This document shows, one piece after another, positions 1 through 8,254 of a stretch of DNA of 64,000 bases; position 1 is the stretch's first letter; every line of letters begins with the position of its first letter. This stretch comes from Paenibacillus aceris (GTDB taxonomy: Bacteria; Bacillota; Bacilli; Paenibacillales; NBRC-103111), in the NCBI RefSeq assembly GCF_017874035.1, contig NZ_JAGGKV010000002.1, forward strand, positions 434,001 through 498,000, written 5' to 3'. Under the pieces are notes generated by a model. The model searched no databases and had not been told where the DNA came from. It worked only from the letters and a program-made list of their open reading frames with translations. The translations under genes and the position numbers were made by a program.

Positions 1-162
1 AATAGGGCGAAGCCGCTTGCCGCCCGCCATAAGGGAGTAATTCATGGACTCACGCAATGAAACTGGAACATTCCACTGCGTTGGAAGTGCTTGTATTAAT
101 GCCGCTTCGACCATTTCAGCATGCGAAGCAATATATTCGTGAATCGTGGACATTGTTTTCAA
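1..162 (-). CDS. ispA: Farnesyl diphosphate synthase, N-terminal part (cut by window edge)
   Basis: Only the first 54 codons are present. The gene continues past base 1. The translation ends in a run containing SLMAGGKRLRPI, the conserved N-terminal region of short-chain polyprenyl synthases that precedes the first Asp-rich motif, which lies outside the window. I chose the TTG at 162, one base after the xseB stop and behind a GGGGAA ribosome site; an ATG at 153 is the alternative. The enzyme condenses IPP with DMAPP/GPP. Its place after xseA-xseB matches the B. subtilis order (yqiD). Confidence 0.88.
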   Translation of the reverse strand, partial: MKTMSTIHEYIASHAEMVEAALIQALPTQWNVPVSLRESMNYSLMAGGKRLRPI

Positions 163-163
163 A

Positions 164-418
164 CTAATTCCCCTTATCTTCCAAGGCAGGTTGGAAAGGC
201 TTCCTGCTTACATTGCCTGCTTCCCCTTCAACCAGCATCTCAATTTTCTTCTCGACTTGCTCAAGCTTTACACCGCACAAATGAGAGAGACGAACACCTT
301 CTTGATAAAGCTCAATCGCTTTCTCCAAGGGCACGTCACCGCTTTCTAATTGAGCAACAATACGCTCCAACTGCTCGATAGCAAGTTCAAAGCTTACTTC
401 GGTTTCATTCGTTGACAT
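164..418 (-). CDS. xseB: Exodeoxyribonuclease VII small subunit
   Basis: This 84-residue helical protein has the family pattern FELAIEQLERIVAQLE followed by LEKAIELYQEGVRL. XseB is the accessory subunit of exonuclease VII, which degrades single-stranded DNA from either end in the cytoplasm. The ATG at 418 lies 14 bases inside the end of xseA, so the two subunits are probably translationally coupled. The length is normal for the family, and the C-terminal tail after about residue 65 is variable. Confidence 0.95.
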   Translation of the reverse strand: MSTNETEVSFELAIEQLERIVAQLESGDVPLEKAIELYQEGVRLSHLCGVKLEQVEKKIEMLVEGEAGNVSRKPFQPALEDKGN

Positions 419-1775
419 CTTGGTTCTCCTCCATCCCCGATACTTGGCAGTTCAACCTGCCATCCTTGAGGCGAATCTTCACATGATCTCCAACCTTCAC
501 TTGGGTGACAGATCGAATGAGCACTTGCTCCTCCTCGTCATACGCCAAGCTGTACCCCCGCTGCATGACCTTCAGCGGGCTTAGGGCGTCCAGGTGACGG
601 ACGCTGGCCTGCCACTCCTGCTTCTTCGCACGCTGGAGAGTCTGCATGGCCGTGAGCATCTGCCGCCCCGAGGTATCGAGGCGCCGTCTTGCGAACACGG
701 CCTGCTCTTTGGGGTTGAAGCTGCTGAGCTTGCGCTCCAGCTTCATGTGCCGCTCCGCCATACGCGCTACGCGTTGGCGCATCCGGTAACCGAGCTGCTC
801 CGCCAGCCGGTCGAGCCTTTCCGCAGGCTGCATCAGCAGCTGCCTGCGGGGGTTCGTCAGGAACGGAGAGCGCTTCGCGCGCTCCAGCCGTTCCTGCTTG
901 CGGCGCAGCTGCTGAAGCAGCCCGTAGTGCAGGCGCTGCGCCTGCTGCGACAGCTGCTGCTTCAGCTCTAGCGCGCTTGGCACCGCGAGCTCAGCCGCCG
1001 CCGTCGGCGTCGGCGCTCTCAGATCGGCGACGAAGTCCGCGATCGTGAAGTCCGTCTCGTGGCCGACGGCCGAGATAACGGGAATCGCGGAGGCGCTGAT
1101 CGCCCGTGCTACGGCTTCCTCGTTGAACGCCCACAGCTCCTCCAGTGAGCCGCCTCCGCGGCCCACGATGAGCACGTCGGCTTCACCGAGCCGGTTCATG
1201 GCTTCGATCGCTTTCACGATCGATGGTGCAGCCCCAGTCCCCTGTACCAATACGGGGTACAGGAGAATTTGCACCGACGGGAAGCGCCGCTGAAGCGTGA
1301 TGATGACATCACGGATAGCAGCCCCCGTCGGGGAAGTGATCACGCCGATCGCACGCGGAAACCGAGGAATCGGTTTCTTGCGCTCCGCCGCGAACAGCCC
1401 TTCCGTTTCGAGCTTCTTTTTGAGCTGCTCGAAGGCCAGATACAAACTGCCAATGCCGTCCGGCTGCATCGCCGTCACATAGAACTGGTAAGCTCCGTCA
1501 CGCTCATAAACGGAAATATTGCCGCGAGCGATCACTTTCGTGCCTTCTTTTGGAATAAAACCGAGCCTCTGGTTATGGGAGGCGAACATGATGCTCTTCA
1601 GTCTGCCATCGGCATCTTTAAGCGTAAAATACATATGGCCGCTGGAATGATGCGTGAAGTTGGAAATCTCCCCGCGCACCCATACATCTTGAAGGCGGTT
1701 GTCGCCTTCTAGCAGCAATTTGATATAACGGTTTAAATCCTTGACAGAAAAGATTTTCGTCTCGTTTCTACCCAT
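405..1775 (-). CDS. xseA: Exodeoxyribonuclease VII large subunit
   Basis: This 456-residue protein is of normal length. The N-terminal OB-fold (about residues 8-105) contains VWVRGEISNFTHHSSGHMYF. The catalytic Exonuc_VII_L domain includes GVITSPTGAAIRDV and GRGGGSLEELWAFN, and a long coiled-coil region (about 280-400) follows. It is the catalytic subunit of exonuclease VII together with xseB, in the folD-xseA-xseB-ispA operon. The region encoding the second half is markedly GC-rich: bases 961-1020 are 73% GC against 53% for 1561-1620. This creates long spurious open frames on the opposite strand. Confidence 0.96.
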   Translation of the reverse strand: MGRNETKIFSVKDLNRYIKLLLEGDNRLQDVWVRGEISNFTHHSSGHMYFTLKDADGRLKSIMFASHNQRLGFIPKEGTKVIARGNISVYERDGAYQFYVTAMQPDGIGSLYLAFEQLKKKLETEGLFAAERKKPIPRFPRAIGVITSPTGAAIRDVIITLQRRFPSVQILLYPVLVQGTGAAPSIVKAIEAMNRLGEADVLIVGRGGGSLEELWAFNEEAVARAISASAIPVISAVGHETDFTIADFVADLRAPTPTAAAELAVPSALELKQQLSQQAQRLHYGLLQQLRRKQERLERAKRSPFLTNPRRQLLMQPAERLDRLAEQLGYRMRQRVARMAERHMKLERKLSSFNPKEQAVFARRRLDTSGRQMLTAMQTLQRAKKQEWQASVRHLDALSPLKVMQRGYSLAYDEEEQVLIRSVTQVKVGDHVKIRLKDGRLNCQVSGMEENQDVNE

Positions 1776-1783
1776 ATGCTCTG

Positions 1784-2650
1784 TTATACACTCACATTCG
1801 CTTTAGCGGCGCGACTGGCAGCATCCACCGTGTTGCGAAGCAGCATCGTAATCGTCATTGGTCCTACACAGCCTGGCACAGGTGTAATAGCACTTGCAAT
1901 TTCTTTTACCGCTTCAAAATCTACATCCCCGGTCAGTTTACCGTCAGCAGGACGATTCATTCCTACATCGATGACCACTGCGCCTGGTTTTACATGTTGA
2001 GCTTTAATTAAATGCGCTTTACCTACGGCAACAACGAGAATATCGGCTTGCTTCGTGATTTCTTCCATATTCGGAGTCCGGGAATGGACAACAGAAACCG
2101 TTGCATGCTCACGCAGCAATAACATAGCCATTGGTTTTCCAACAATGTTGCTTCTTCCAACAACTACGGCGTGTTTGCCGGCTATTTCTACACCCGTGCG
2201 TTTCAAAATCTCGATGACACCATGAGGCGTGCAAGGTTTCATGCCGTCCTTGCCAATCATCAAATTACCGACATTCACCGGGTGAAAGCAATCTACATCT
2301 TTCAGAGGATCGATTTCATCAACAACAGCTTCTTCATCAATATGTTTAGGCAGGGGTGACTGTACCAGAATGCCGTTAATTCTGTTATCGCTATTAAATT
2401 TGTGAATGAGTGTAATTAATTCCTGTTGAGTCGTAGATTCAGGCAAACGGTGCACTTCCGAATAAATGCCTACATCATCGCATGCTTTGGCTTTATTTCT
2501 GACATAAACTTGCGAAGCCGGGTCTTCTCCCACGATGACAACTACAAGACCAGGTTGATTGCCTTGCGCCGTAAGTGCTGCAGCATCCGCCCGAATTTCC
2601 TCGCGAATCGAACTTACTAATTCTTTTCCATTAATAACTTGTCCAGACAT
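1784..2650 (-). CDS. folD: Methylenetetrahydrofolate dehydrogenase / methenyl-THF cyclohydrolase
   Basis: The 288-residue bifunctional enzyme interconverts 5,10-methylene-THF and 10-formyl-THF using NADP. Visible signatures are VQSPLPKHID, the nucleotide-binding GRSNIVGKPMAMLL, and PVPGCVGPMTITMLL near the C-terminus. The start at 2650 follows a GGGG-containing ribosome site. It lies between nusB and xseA exactly as in B. subtilis, and only 8 bases separate it from xseA. Confidence 0.96.
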   Translation of the reverse strand: MSGQVINGKELVSSIREEIRADAAALTAQGNQPGLVVVIVGEDPASQVYVRNKAKACDDVGIYSEVHRLPESTTQQELITLIHKFNSDNRINGILVQSPLPKHIDEEAVVDEIDPLKDVDCFHPVNVGNLMIGKDGMKPCTPHGVIEILKRTGVEIAGKHAVVVGRSNIVGKPMAMLLLREHATVSVVHSRTPNMEEITKQADILVVAVGKAHLIKAQHVKPGAVVIDVGMNRPADGKLTGDVDFEAVKEIASAITPVPGCVGPMTITMLLRNTVDAASRAAKANVSV

Positions 2651-2700
2651 GCTATTTCCCCCTAAAAATGTTGTGAACTTCTTTCTTCGTCAGGAGCTAA

Positions 2701-3159
2701 TTAAGTTGGAGTAACTTTACTTTTCAAATCTTCAACTTCTTTAATCATTTTCCCAAGAACACCGTTGACAAATTTCCCGGATTCATCTGTGCCATAATGC
2801 TTAGCCAAATCAATAGCTTCATTCACGACTACCTTAGGCGGAACATCGTCTCTGTACAGCATTTCATAAACGGCCAAACGAAGCACTTCACGATCAATAC
2901 GTGAGAGCCTGTCCATCGCCCATCCTTTTAGATATTCCTCAAGAAGTTCATCGATTCTAACTTTATTGCTATATGTCCCCTCAACCAGCCCCAAGATGTA
3001 AGCTGAATCCATTTTGTCACCTTTGACATCCAACTGCGTTTCGTTATCATTTTCCGCTTCGTGAATCGCAAATTGGACAGCCTCTTGAGGCGTAGCCTCA
3101 TTCATCTGTATCTGGTATAGGCTTTGTACAGCAATTTCTCGTGCAACTCTGCGTTTCAT
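2701..3159 (-). CDS. nusB: Transcription antitermination factor NusB
   Basis: This 152-residue all-helical protein begins with the family pattern RRVAREIAVQSLYQ and ends with the conserved VVNEAIDLAKHYGTDESGKF / VNGVLGK region. NusB binds boxA RNA with NusE (S10) and promotes antitermination of rRNA transcription. An AGGAGG ribosome site precedes the ATG at 3159. Two tandem copies of a small hairpin repeat lie directly upstream (3175-3244). Confidence 0.96.
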   Translation of the reverse strand: MKRRVAREIAVQSLYQIQMNEATPQEAVQFAIHEAENDNETQLDVKGDKMDSAYILGLVEGTYSNKVRIDELLEEYLKGWAMDRLSRIDREVLRLAVYEMLYRDDVPPKVVVNEAIDLAKHYGTDESGKFVNGVLGKMIKEVEDLKSKVTPT

Positions 3160-3174
3160 TTTGTTCCTCCTAAG

Positions 3175-3244
3175 AGTTTTGCTTTAGCAAAACTGTCTTC
3201 GTAAGCATTCACTTTGAGTTTTGCTTTGGCAAAACTGTCTTCGT
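3175..3244. repeat. Tandem hairpin repeat upstream of nusB
   Basis: A 30-bp unit, GAGTTTTGCTTT(A/G)GC followed by AAAACTGTCTTCGT, occurs twice with a 42-bp period. Each copy is an inverted repeat with AGTTTTGC / GCAAAACT arms and a 4-base loop (3175-3194 and 3217-3236). On the coding (minus) strand the nearer hairpin ends four bases before the AGGAGG of nusB. Related hairpins precede yqhY (4645-4661) and accC (6119-6138). Confidence 0.8.
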
Positions 3245-3323
3245 CCTTCGAAGCCTCTTTCTGTTAGTATACGTCATAATGGAACCAATCCAAACAAAAA
3301 AATCCATGGATGTACCAGGGATT

Positions 3324-3563
3324 TTAGCGAAACATTCTCCATTTTTGCGTGAGATAGCGCCAAATGTCTTCAAGCATGACGAAACTTTCCTTGCGATCCC
3401 ACTTGTTCCCGATGTAAAAACCGACCAGAACAATGAATCCAAAGATCAACATATCCCAAAATCCAAAAATCAAATAAATAAAGCCGAAAAAAATGCCTGC
3501 TGCCACTCCGATCACTTTGCCCCTATGGGACTCCCACAATTCATTCCACATGAGTGGGTTCAC
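3324..3563 (-). CDS. DUF2273 small membrane protein
   Basis: This 79-residue protein has two closely spaced hydrophobic segments (about residues 16-33 and 36-50), with a GKVIGVAAGIFFGFIYLIFG core and a charged C-terminus. This matches the small DUF2273 proteins usually encoded beside Asp23/AmaP cell-envelope proteins. It starts two bases after amaP ends, so the two are co-transcribed and probably act together at the membrane. The pair is absent from the corresponding B. subtilis operon. The molecular function is unknown. Confidence 0.8.
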   Translation of the reverse strand: MNPLMWNELWESHRGKVIGVAAGIFFGFIYLIFGFWDMLIFGFIVLVGFYIGNKWDRKESFVMLEDIWRYLTQKWRMFR

Positions 3564-3565
3564 CT

Positions 3566-4126
3566 CTATTCGACTCGGCTTTTAAACGTTGGAGCTGATT
3601 GCACGATGTTTGCTACGAATACGGTTACGGAAGCTACAGGAATGCCGGTAATGTCTTCTATGTAACTTTTCACAGTACTTTGCATCTCTTCAGTGAGTTC
3701 AGGAATCGAACTTTCCCCATCCACAATGGTTCTGATCGTAATTTCAAGACCTGATTGATTCACTCTTACACGTGCGCGCAGATCTTTGGAGCCTTTCGTA
3801 CGACCAGCAGCTTTCAAAGATAAATTTTCAACGGTTTCGATGGAAATGCGAATATCACCAAAATCCGTGCGTTGGTCAATAGATGGCGCTTGAGCGCGGC
3901 CGCGGCGAAGCGTCAGAATGAGAAAACGAATAGAGATTACCAACATGATCAAGCTAATAATGATGGCCGGATATGCATAGTTCTTCTCGTAATAGAAATT
4001 ATGTAACGTTTGACCTGCTTGTTCGAACGGGATCCAGCTCGATGCTGTGAACAATACAAGGATAGATGCAACGAAAATAATTAGGCTATAAAGAAGCAGC
4101 AAGAGCCTGTCCACAATTTTACCCAC
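3566..4126 (-). CDS. amaP: Alkaline shock protein AmaP family (membrane-anchored Asp23 partner)
   Basis: The GTG at 4126 is chosen because it follows AGGAAGGGG by ten bases and gives a clean N-terminus, VGKIVDRLLLLLYS. Earlier in-frame codons run through an upstream hairpin. The 186-residue product has two membrane helices (about residues 6-30 and 45-68), then a soluble Asp23-like domain with VRVNQSGLEITIRTIVDGE and a C-terminal V-rich strand. AmaP anchors Asp23 at the membrane in Staphylococcus. Here it sits between yqhY and a DUF2273 gene. Confidence 0.8.
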   Translation of the reverse strand: MGKIVDRLLLLLYSLIIFVASILVLFTASSWIPFEQAGQTLHNFYYEKNYAYPAIIISLIMLVISIRFLILTLRRGRAQAPSIDQRTDFGDIRISIETVENLSLKAAGRTKGSKDLRARVRVNQSGLEITIRTIVDGESSIPELTEEMQSTVKSYIEDITGIPVASVTVFVANIVQSAPTFKSRVE

Positions 4127-4155
4127 GTAAGCTTGTCCCCTTCCTATAGTTAGAG

Positions 4156-4184
4156 GAAACCCCCTGCATGCTGTAGGGGGTTTC
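4156..4184 (-). other. Hairpin between yqhY and amaP
   Basis: A 9-bp inverted repeat, GAAACCCCC / GGGGGTTTC, with additional inner pairs lies between the stop of yqhY (4215) and the amaP start (4126). On the transcribed strand it is followed by CCTCT, not a U-run. It is therefore more likely a processing or stability element, or a weak attenuator, than a full terminator. Confidence 0.65.
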
Positions 4185-4214
4185 AATGATCCATATGGAT
4201 GCAGCAATTCCGCC

Positions 4215-4628
4215 TTATTTCACTCGACCAGCAGCTGCTGTTTCTTCTTCAACCGGTTTTTCTGCCTGTTTAAAATGAACATCATGAATATGAACATTCA
4301 CCTCAACAACACTAAGACCCGTCATTGATTCGATTGCGTGCTTCACATTCTGTTGAATGGCGCTAGCAACTTCTGGAATGCGATTGCCATATTCAATAAT
4401 GATGGAGACGTCAATGGCAGCTTCACGTTGTCCGACTTCTACCTTTACGCCTTTGGACAAATTCTTGCGTCCAAGCAATTCAGCAATGCCGCCAGCAAGT
4501 CCTCCGCTCATCCCCGCTACTCCTTGCACTTCCACCGTTGCCAAACCGGCAATGATTTCGATAACCTCGGGGGCAATTTGGATGCTGCCCATGTCTGTTT
4601 TGACGTAATCCGGAGCGATTGTGCTCAT
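4215..4628 (-). CDS. yqhY: Asp23/Gls24 family envelope stress protein (YqhY)
   Basis: This 137-residue soluble protein has the family core: IQIAPEVIEIIAGLAT, then GMSGGLAGGIAELLG, VEVGQREAAIDVSIIIEYG and VEVNVHIHDVHF. YqhY is encoded after accC in B. subtilis and is linked there to control of acetyl-CoA carboxylase. The same synteny holds here, which makes a link to fatty-acid synthesis likely (inference). A hairpin plus AGGAGG directly precedes the start. Confidence 0.9.
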   Translation of the reverse strand: MSTIAPDYVKTDMGSIQIAPEVIEIIAGLATVEVQGVAGMSGGLAGGIAELLGRKNLSKGVKVEVGQREAAIDVSIIIEYGNRIPEVASAIQQNVKHAIESMTGLSVVEVNVHIHDVHFKQAEKPVEEETAAAGRVK

Positions 4629-4644
4629 TGTGGCACCTCCTAAG

Positions 4645-4661
4645 AGTTTGTGTTACAAACT
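4645..4661. repeat. Leader hairpin before yqhY
   Basis: Arms AGTTTGT / ACAAACT have a 3-base loop and lie four bases upstream of AGGAGG on the minus strand. The layout (hairpin, CTTA, GGAGG) is the same as at nusB, and at accC the spacer is CTGA. The stem sequence differs but ends in the same AAACT. Confidence 0.7.
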
Positions 4662-4743
4662 TATATTTCTATCATCGGCTTATGGATAAGCCATCATTAA
4701 TTTATTAGTATACCATTTCGCCAAAAATATGACAAATGGTTAT

Positions 4744-6102
4744 CTATGAATCTGCATCATTCACATCGTGCTCTTCCAAGAATTTAATATCGTGATCGCC
4801 TTTGATAAATTTCTTGTGCTCGAGCAGTTTCAGATGGAACGGTATTGTCGTGTTAACACCGTCAACCGCAAATTCCGTGAGCGCTCTTTTCATGCGGGCA
4901 ATCGCTTCTTCGCGCGTACTTCCCCAAACAATGAGTTTAGCGATCATAGAATCATAGTGCGGAGGAATCGTGTAACCCGGATAAACCGCGCTGTCGACAC
5001 GAACGCCGAAACCGCCTGGCGGCAAGTAAAACTTCACTTGGCCTGCTGAAGGCATAAAGTTCCGGTTCGGATCTTCTGCATTCACGCGGCATTCAATCGC
5101 CCATCCGTTGATACGAACATCTTCTTGAGAGAAGGATAACGGATTGCCTTCTGCAACGCGAATCATCTCTTGGATAATGTCGATGCCAGTAATCATTTCC
5201 GTTACGGGATGTTCAACTTGAATTCTCGTATTCATTTCCATGAAGTAGAAATTACCGTCAGGTCCGAGTAGGAACTCTAGTGTTCCTGCGCCGGAGTAAT
5301 TAACAGCTTTCGCTGCGCGAACAGCTGCCTGACCCATTGCCGAACGCGTTTCAGGCGTTAAGATCGGACAAGGTGCTTCTTCTACGAGCTTCTGTCTGCG
5401 GCGTTGTACGGAACAATCGCGCTCACCCAAGTGAACGACATTGCCGTGCTTATCCGCTAAAATTTGGATTTCAACATGCTTCATGCCTGTTAAATATTTC
5501 TCCAAATAAATGCCCGCATTGCCGAAAGCATTTTGCGCTTCCTGCTGGGCTGCCGTAATTTGCGATACGAGTGTTTCCTCGTTTTCCGCAATACGAATCC
5601 CTTTACCGCCACCGCCTGCCGTAGCTTTAATAATGACCGGGTAGCCGATATCTCTAGCGATGACGATAGCGTCATCCACATTATCAACCAACCCGTCAGA
5701 ACCAGGAATGATTGGCACGCGCGCTTCTTTCATCGTTTGCTTGGCAACCGCTTTGTCCCCCATCCGGCTAATGGCGTCTGGTGACGGACCGATGAACGTA
5801 ATATTGCAGCTTTCGCAAATTTCTGCGAAGTCAGCATTTTCTGCTAAAAATCCATAACCGGGATGAATGGCATCACATTCTGTCAGTGTAGCTACACTCA
5901 TCAGGTTCGTGAAGTTCAAATAGCTGTCCTTGGACGCAGTCGGACCAATACAATAGGCTTCGTCAGCAAGTCGCACATGCAACGCATCACGATCCGCTTC
6001 CGAATAAACAGCCACGGTGTAAATGCCCAACTCACGGCAAGCTCGAATAATACGAACAGCTATTTCTCCTCGGTTCGCTATTAGGATTTTATGAAATTTC
6101 AT
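4744..6102 (-). CDS. accC: Acetyl-CoA carboxylase, biotin carboxylase subunit
   Basis: The 452-residue protein carries the ATP-grasp features of biotin carboxylase: the N-terminal [17 protein letters not shown], the glycine-rich loop GGGGKG at residues 163-168, and [15 protein letters not shown]. It carboxylates the biotin on AccB using ATP and bicarbonate in the first step of malonyl-CoA formation. It is preceded by accB with a 39-base gap that holds an imperfect hairpin and an AGGAGG site. Confidence 0.97.
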   Translation of the reverse strand: MKFHKILIANRGEIAVRIIRACRELGIYTVAVYSEADRDALHVRLADEAYCIGPTASKDSYLNFTNLMSVATLTECDAIHPGYGFLAENADFAEICESCNITFIGPSPDAISRMGDKAVAKQTMKEARVPIIPGSDGLVDNVDDAIVIARDIGYPVIIKATAGGGGKGIRIAENEETLVSQITAAQQEAQNAFGNAGIYLEKYLTGMKHVEIQILADKHGNVVHLGERDCSVQRRRQKLVEEAPCPILTPETRSAMGQAAVRAAKAVNYSGAGTLEFLLGPDGNFYFMEMNTRIQVEHPVTEMITGIDIIQEMIRVAEGNPLSFSQEDVRINGWAIECRVNAEDPNRNFMPSAGQVKFYLPPGGFGVRVDSAVYPGYTIPPHYDSMIAKLIVWGSTREEAIARMKRALTEFAVDGVNTTIPFHLKLLEHKKFIKGDHDIKFLEEHDVNDADS

Positions 6103-6118
6103 TGATTTTCCTCCTCAG

Positions 6119-6138
6119 AGTTTTCCGTTAGCTAAACT
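6119..6138. repeat. Imperfect leader hairpin before accC
   Basis: The arms are AGTTT / AAACT with a longer, partly self-complementary loop. On the minus strand it lies immediately upstream of CTGAGGAGG and the accC start. It is a degenerate relative of the nusB leader hairpins. Confidence 0.6.
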
Positions 6139-6141
6139 AAC

Positions 6142-6639
6142 TTACTCCGGTCTGACCAAAAATAAAGGTTGTCCGTACTCAACGAGCTGGCCGTTTTCAA
6201 CGAGTACTTCAACGATTTCACCTTTGATTTCAGCTTCAATCTCATTCATCAACTTCATAGCTTCAACGATACACACAACGGTTTTATCGCCTACTTTTTG
6301 GCCGACATTTACGAAAGGAGCAGCGCCAGGGGAAGCAGACTGATAGAAAGTTCCTACCATCGGTGAAACGATCTTATGTAAAGATGAGTCCTCTTGCTTA
6401 GCATGTCCAGCAGTCGCAGGTACAGAAGCTTCCAATGCCGCAGCAGGTGCTGCATGAGGAATGCTTGCTTGACCGATCGGAGCATATGTGTGTTGAACCG
6501 GTGCTGTTACATATACAGCCTCTGATTTATTCGGCTTGCGAATAGACAGACGCGCACCTTCATTTTCAATTTCAAGTTCTTGTAAAGAGGATTGATCGAC
6601 GAGTTTAATTAACTCTTTGATTTCACTCAATTTGAACAT
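6142..6639 (-). CDS. accB: Acetyl-CoA carboxylase, biotin carboxyl carrier protein
   Basis: The 165-residue protein has an N-terminal [15 protein letters not shown] helix, a flexible Ala/Pro-rich linker (about residues 45-85) and a C-terminal biotinyl domain. The biotin-accepting lysine is K129 in VEAMKLMNE. It shuttles carboxyl groups between AccC and the carboxyltransferase. It follows the spoIIIA operon after a terminator-like hairpin (6724-6760), so it probably has its own promoter. Confidence 0.97.
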   Translation of the reverse strand: MFKLSEIKELIKLVDQSSLQELEIENEGARLSIRKPNKSEAVYVTAPVQHTYAPIGQASIPHAAPAAALEASVPATAGHAKQEDSSLHKIVSPMVGTFYQSASPGAAPFVNVGQKVGDKTVVCIVEAMKLMNEIEAEIKGEIVEVLVENGQLVEYGQPLFLVRPE

Positions 6640-6723
6640 TCATGTCACTCCTTCAAAGTTGGTGAACCAGTAAAAATTGCGGTTTCATAGCCGCAACGTA
6701 TGTATTATACCCATAAACGCAAG

Positions 6724-6760
6724 AAATGGAAAGAGTCCAGTTTTGTCCGGACCCTTTCCA
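6724..6760 (-). terminator. Terminator after spoIIIAH
   Basis: On the minus strand the stem GGAAAGGGTCC / GGACTCTTTCC (one G-T pair) is followed by ATTTCTT. It lies in the gap between spoIIIAH and accB and probably ends the sporulation operon. Confidence 0.75.
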
Positions 6761-6795
6761 GTGCCATCCCGAGCAGGACGGACAGCGCTATAAAA

Positions 6796-7575
6796 CTAAG
6801 GACGTACGTATTGAATCTTGATGTTTTCTGGAGTTGCACCAAGCTCTTTAACAACCATATCAACGATTGTGACACCTTGGCTTTTCTCCAATTTATCGCT
6901 TTGAACGGTCACTTTCCACTTGTTTCCATCTTGATTTACAATCGCTTGAGGGAAATCTTTCATCAGCACATCCTGCAGATTTTCAACTTTTTCTTGAATA
7001 TCCGTCAGCTTGGATAAATCGTTAGTAGCTTTTGCAACAGCTTCAGGCGACTTCTTAGTATCAATGATAATTTCCATTAAATCAGAGGATGCTTTGGCAA
7101 AATATTCACTTTGTTTCATTTGCTCGTTTGTGAAAAAGTCGCTGGCCGATGTCGTTTTAGCTTGCTCTTCCATTTGTTTCAGCACTTGATCATCCGTTTT
7201 CACACTTGTATTTGCGTTTGTTTTCACATCTGTTTTTGCATCTGTTTTTGCATCTGTTTTTGCATCTGTTTTTGCATCTGTTTTCACGTCTGTTTTTGTT
7301 GAATTTTGCGGAGTTGCGCTTTTTGTATCTACTTTTGTGTCTACTTTTGTATCAACTTTTGTGTCGCTGCCAGTCGTTGCTTTTACGTCCGTTTTTGCAG
7401 CATTTGCAGTGTCAACTTGCGACATATCAATTTTGACTTCTTGAGATTGCTTCGCTGTTTCCGTCGTGGCCAGGTCTAGCTTATTCACATCTTCCGTGAA
7501 CAAGTAATACGCGGAAAGCACCACCATTAAGCTAAGCATCGATACGAGCCAAATTGTTTGTCTTTTTGCGTTCAT
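6796..7575 (-). CDS. spoIIIAH: Stage III sporulation protein AH
   Basis: The 259-residue mother-cell protein forms the channel with forespore SpoIIQ. It has one N-terminal membrane helix (about residues 8-26), a long low-complexity linker, and a C-terminal YscJ/FliF-like domain (about 140-259, ending in VVKELGATPENIKIQYV). The linker holds VDTK-type repeats (3 units) and KTDA/KTDV repeats (at least 5). They are encoded by in-frame 12-bp DNA repeats, so it is longer than the roughly 218-residue B. subtilis protein. It is the last gene of the operon. Confidence 0.95.
   Translation of the reverse strand: MNAKRQTIWLVSMLSLMVVLSAYYLFTEDVNKLDLATTETAKQSQEVKIDMSQVDTANAAKTDVKATTGSDTKVDTKVDTKVDTKSATPQNSTKTDVKTDAKTDAKTDAKTDAKTDVKTNANTSVKTDDQVLKQMEEQAKTTSASDFFTNEQMKQSEYFAKASSDLMEIIIDTKKSPEAVAKATNDLSKLTDIQEKVENLQDVLMKDFPQAIVNQDGNKWKVTVQSDKLEKSQGVTIVDMVVKELGATPENIKIQYVRP
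7229..7288 (-). repeat. 12-bp tandem repeat inside spoIIIAH
   Basis: The unit TCTGTTTTTGCA (plus-strand reading) is repeated four times exactly (7229-7276) and followed by a variant. It encodes KTDA units. A second 12-bp array near 7320-7365 encodes VDTK units. Both keep frame whatever the copy number. Confidence 0.9.
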
Positions 7576-7611
7576 TGTATATTCCTCCTCAATTTTGATT
7601 GCGTATTGGAT

Positions 7612-8250
7612 TTATTCCCCTGTTTTTCGGGGTAAAATGGAAATGCGATTCACTGGGACATCAAGTCCGCGTTCTACAGCTTCGGTAATCATTTTCTTCA
7701 CCGTCAGATTCTCGGCGCCTTTCGCAACAACGATAACTCCTCTGATCTTCGGCTTAATGTATTTGAGCACAAGCGGCTTCTGGTCGCCTGACACTTGATA
7801 GATAACCACTTCTCCGCTTCGCGTGACCTGGGATATATTCCGAGTCGCCCCGCCATTGTCGCGTTCTGTCGTCATCTGCTGGTTGTCGTTGTAATTTTTG
7901 TCGACGGTCATTTCCTCCGTAGATTCAATCGTAACCAGCACTTCAACATCGCCGACGCCAACGATTTTTTGTAAAATTTCTTTTAACTGCGACTGATACG
8001 CCAGTTCATAATCGTGAAAGCTCGAATTTTCCTTGGATGCACTGCCGAGAAATGTTTCTTTACTGGGAGGCGGAGAGGCTCTGCCCGCAGTGATGGGATC
8101 AACCTCTTTAACAGTCATAAATGCATTCATAATCATCAGCGCTGCTCCCATAAGTCCAATCATAATGACCCAAAGGAGCGTGTTCTTACGTTTAGGCCCT
8201 CCCGGACCTCCGCCGAATTTGTGCTCCATCCATTGCAGCAATGTTCCCAT
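7612..8250 (-). CDS. spoIIIAG: Stage III sporulation protein AG
   Basis: I chose the ATG at 8250 (MGTLLQWMEHKF) because GAGGTGA lies just upstream and overlaps the spoIIIAF stop. Earlier starts would run into spoIIIAF. The product is 212 residues with one membrane helix (LLWVIMIGLMGAALMIMNAF, about residues 25-44) and a C-terminal ring-building domain containing VGVGDVEVLVTIES. SpoIIIAG forms a large ring in the feeding-tube channel at the septum. Confidence 0.94.
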   Translation of the reverse strand: MGTLLQWMEHKFGGGPGGPKRKNTLLWVIMIGLMGAALMIMNAFMTVKEVDPITAGRASPPPSKETFLGSASKENSSFHDYELAYQSQLKEILQKIVGVGDVEVLVTIESTEEMTVDKNYNDNQQMTTERDNGGATRNISQVTRSGEVVIYQVSGDQKPLVLKYIKPKIRGVIVVAKGAENLTVKKMITEAVERGLDVPVNRISILPRKTGE

Positions 8251-8254
8251 CGAT

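Noticed and set aside
594..1712. Long plus-strand open frames opposite xseA
   Set aside because: They lack ribosome sites and family features, and they coincide with the GC-rich core of xseA, where antisense stop codons are rare.
3209..3665. Open frames overlapping the DUF2273 gene
   Set aside because: They are alternative-frame shadows without ribosome sites; the DUF2273 frame has the membrane pattern and tight spacing to amaP.
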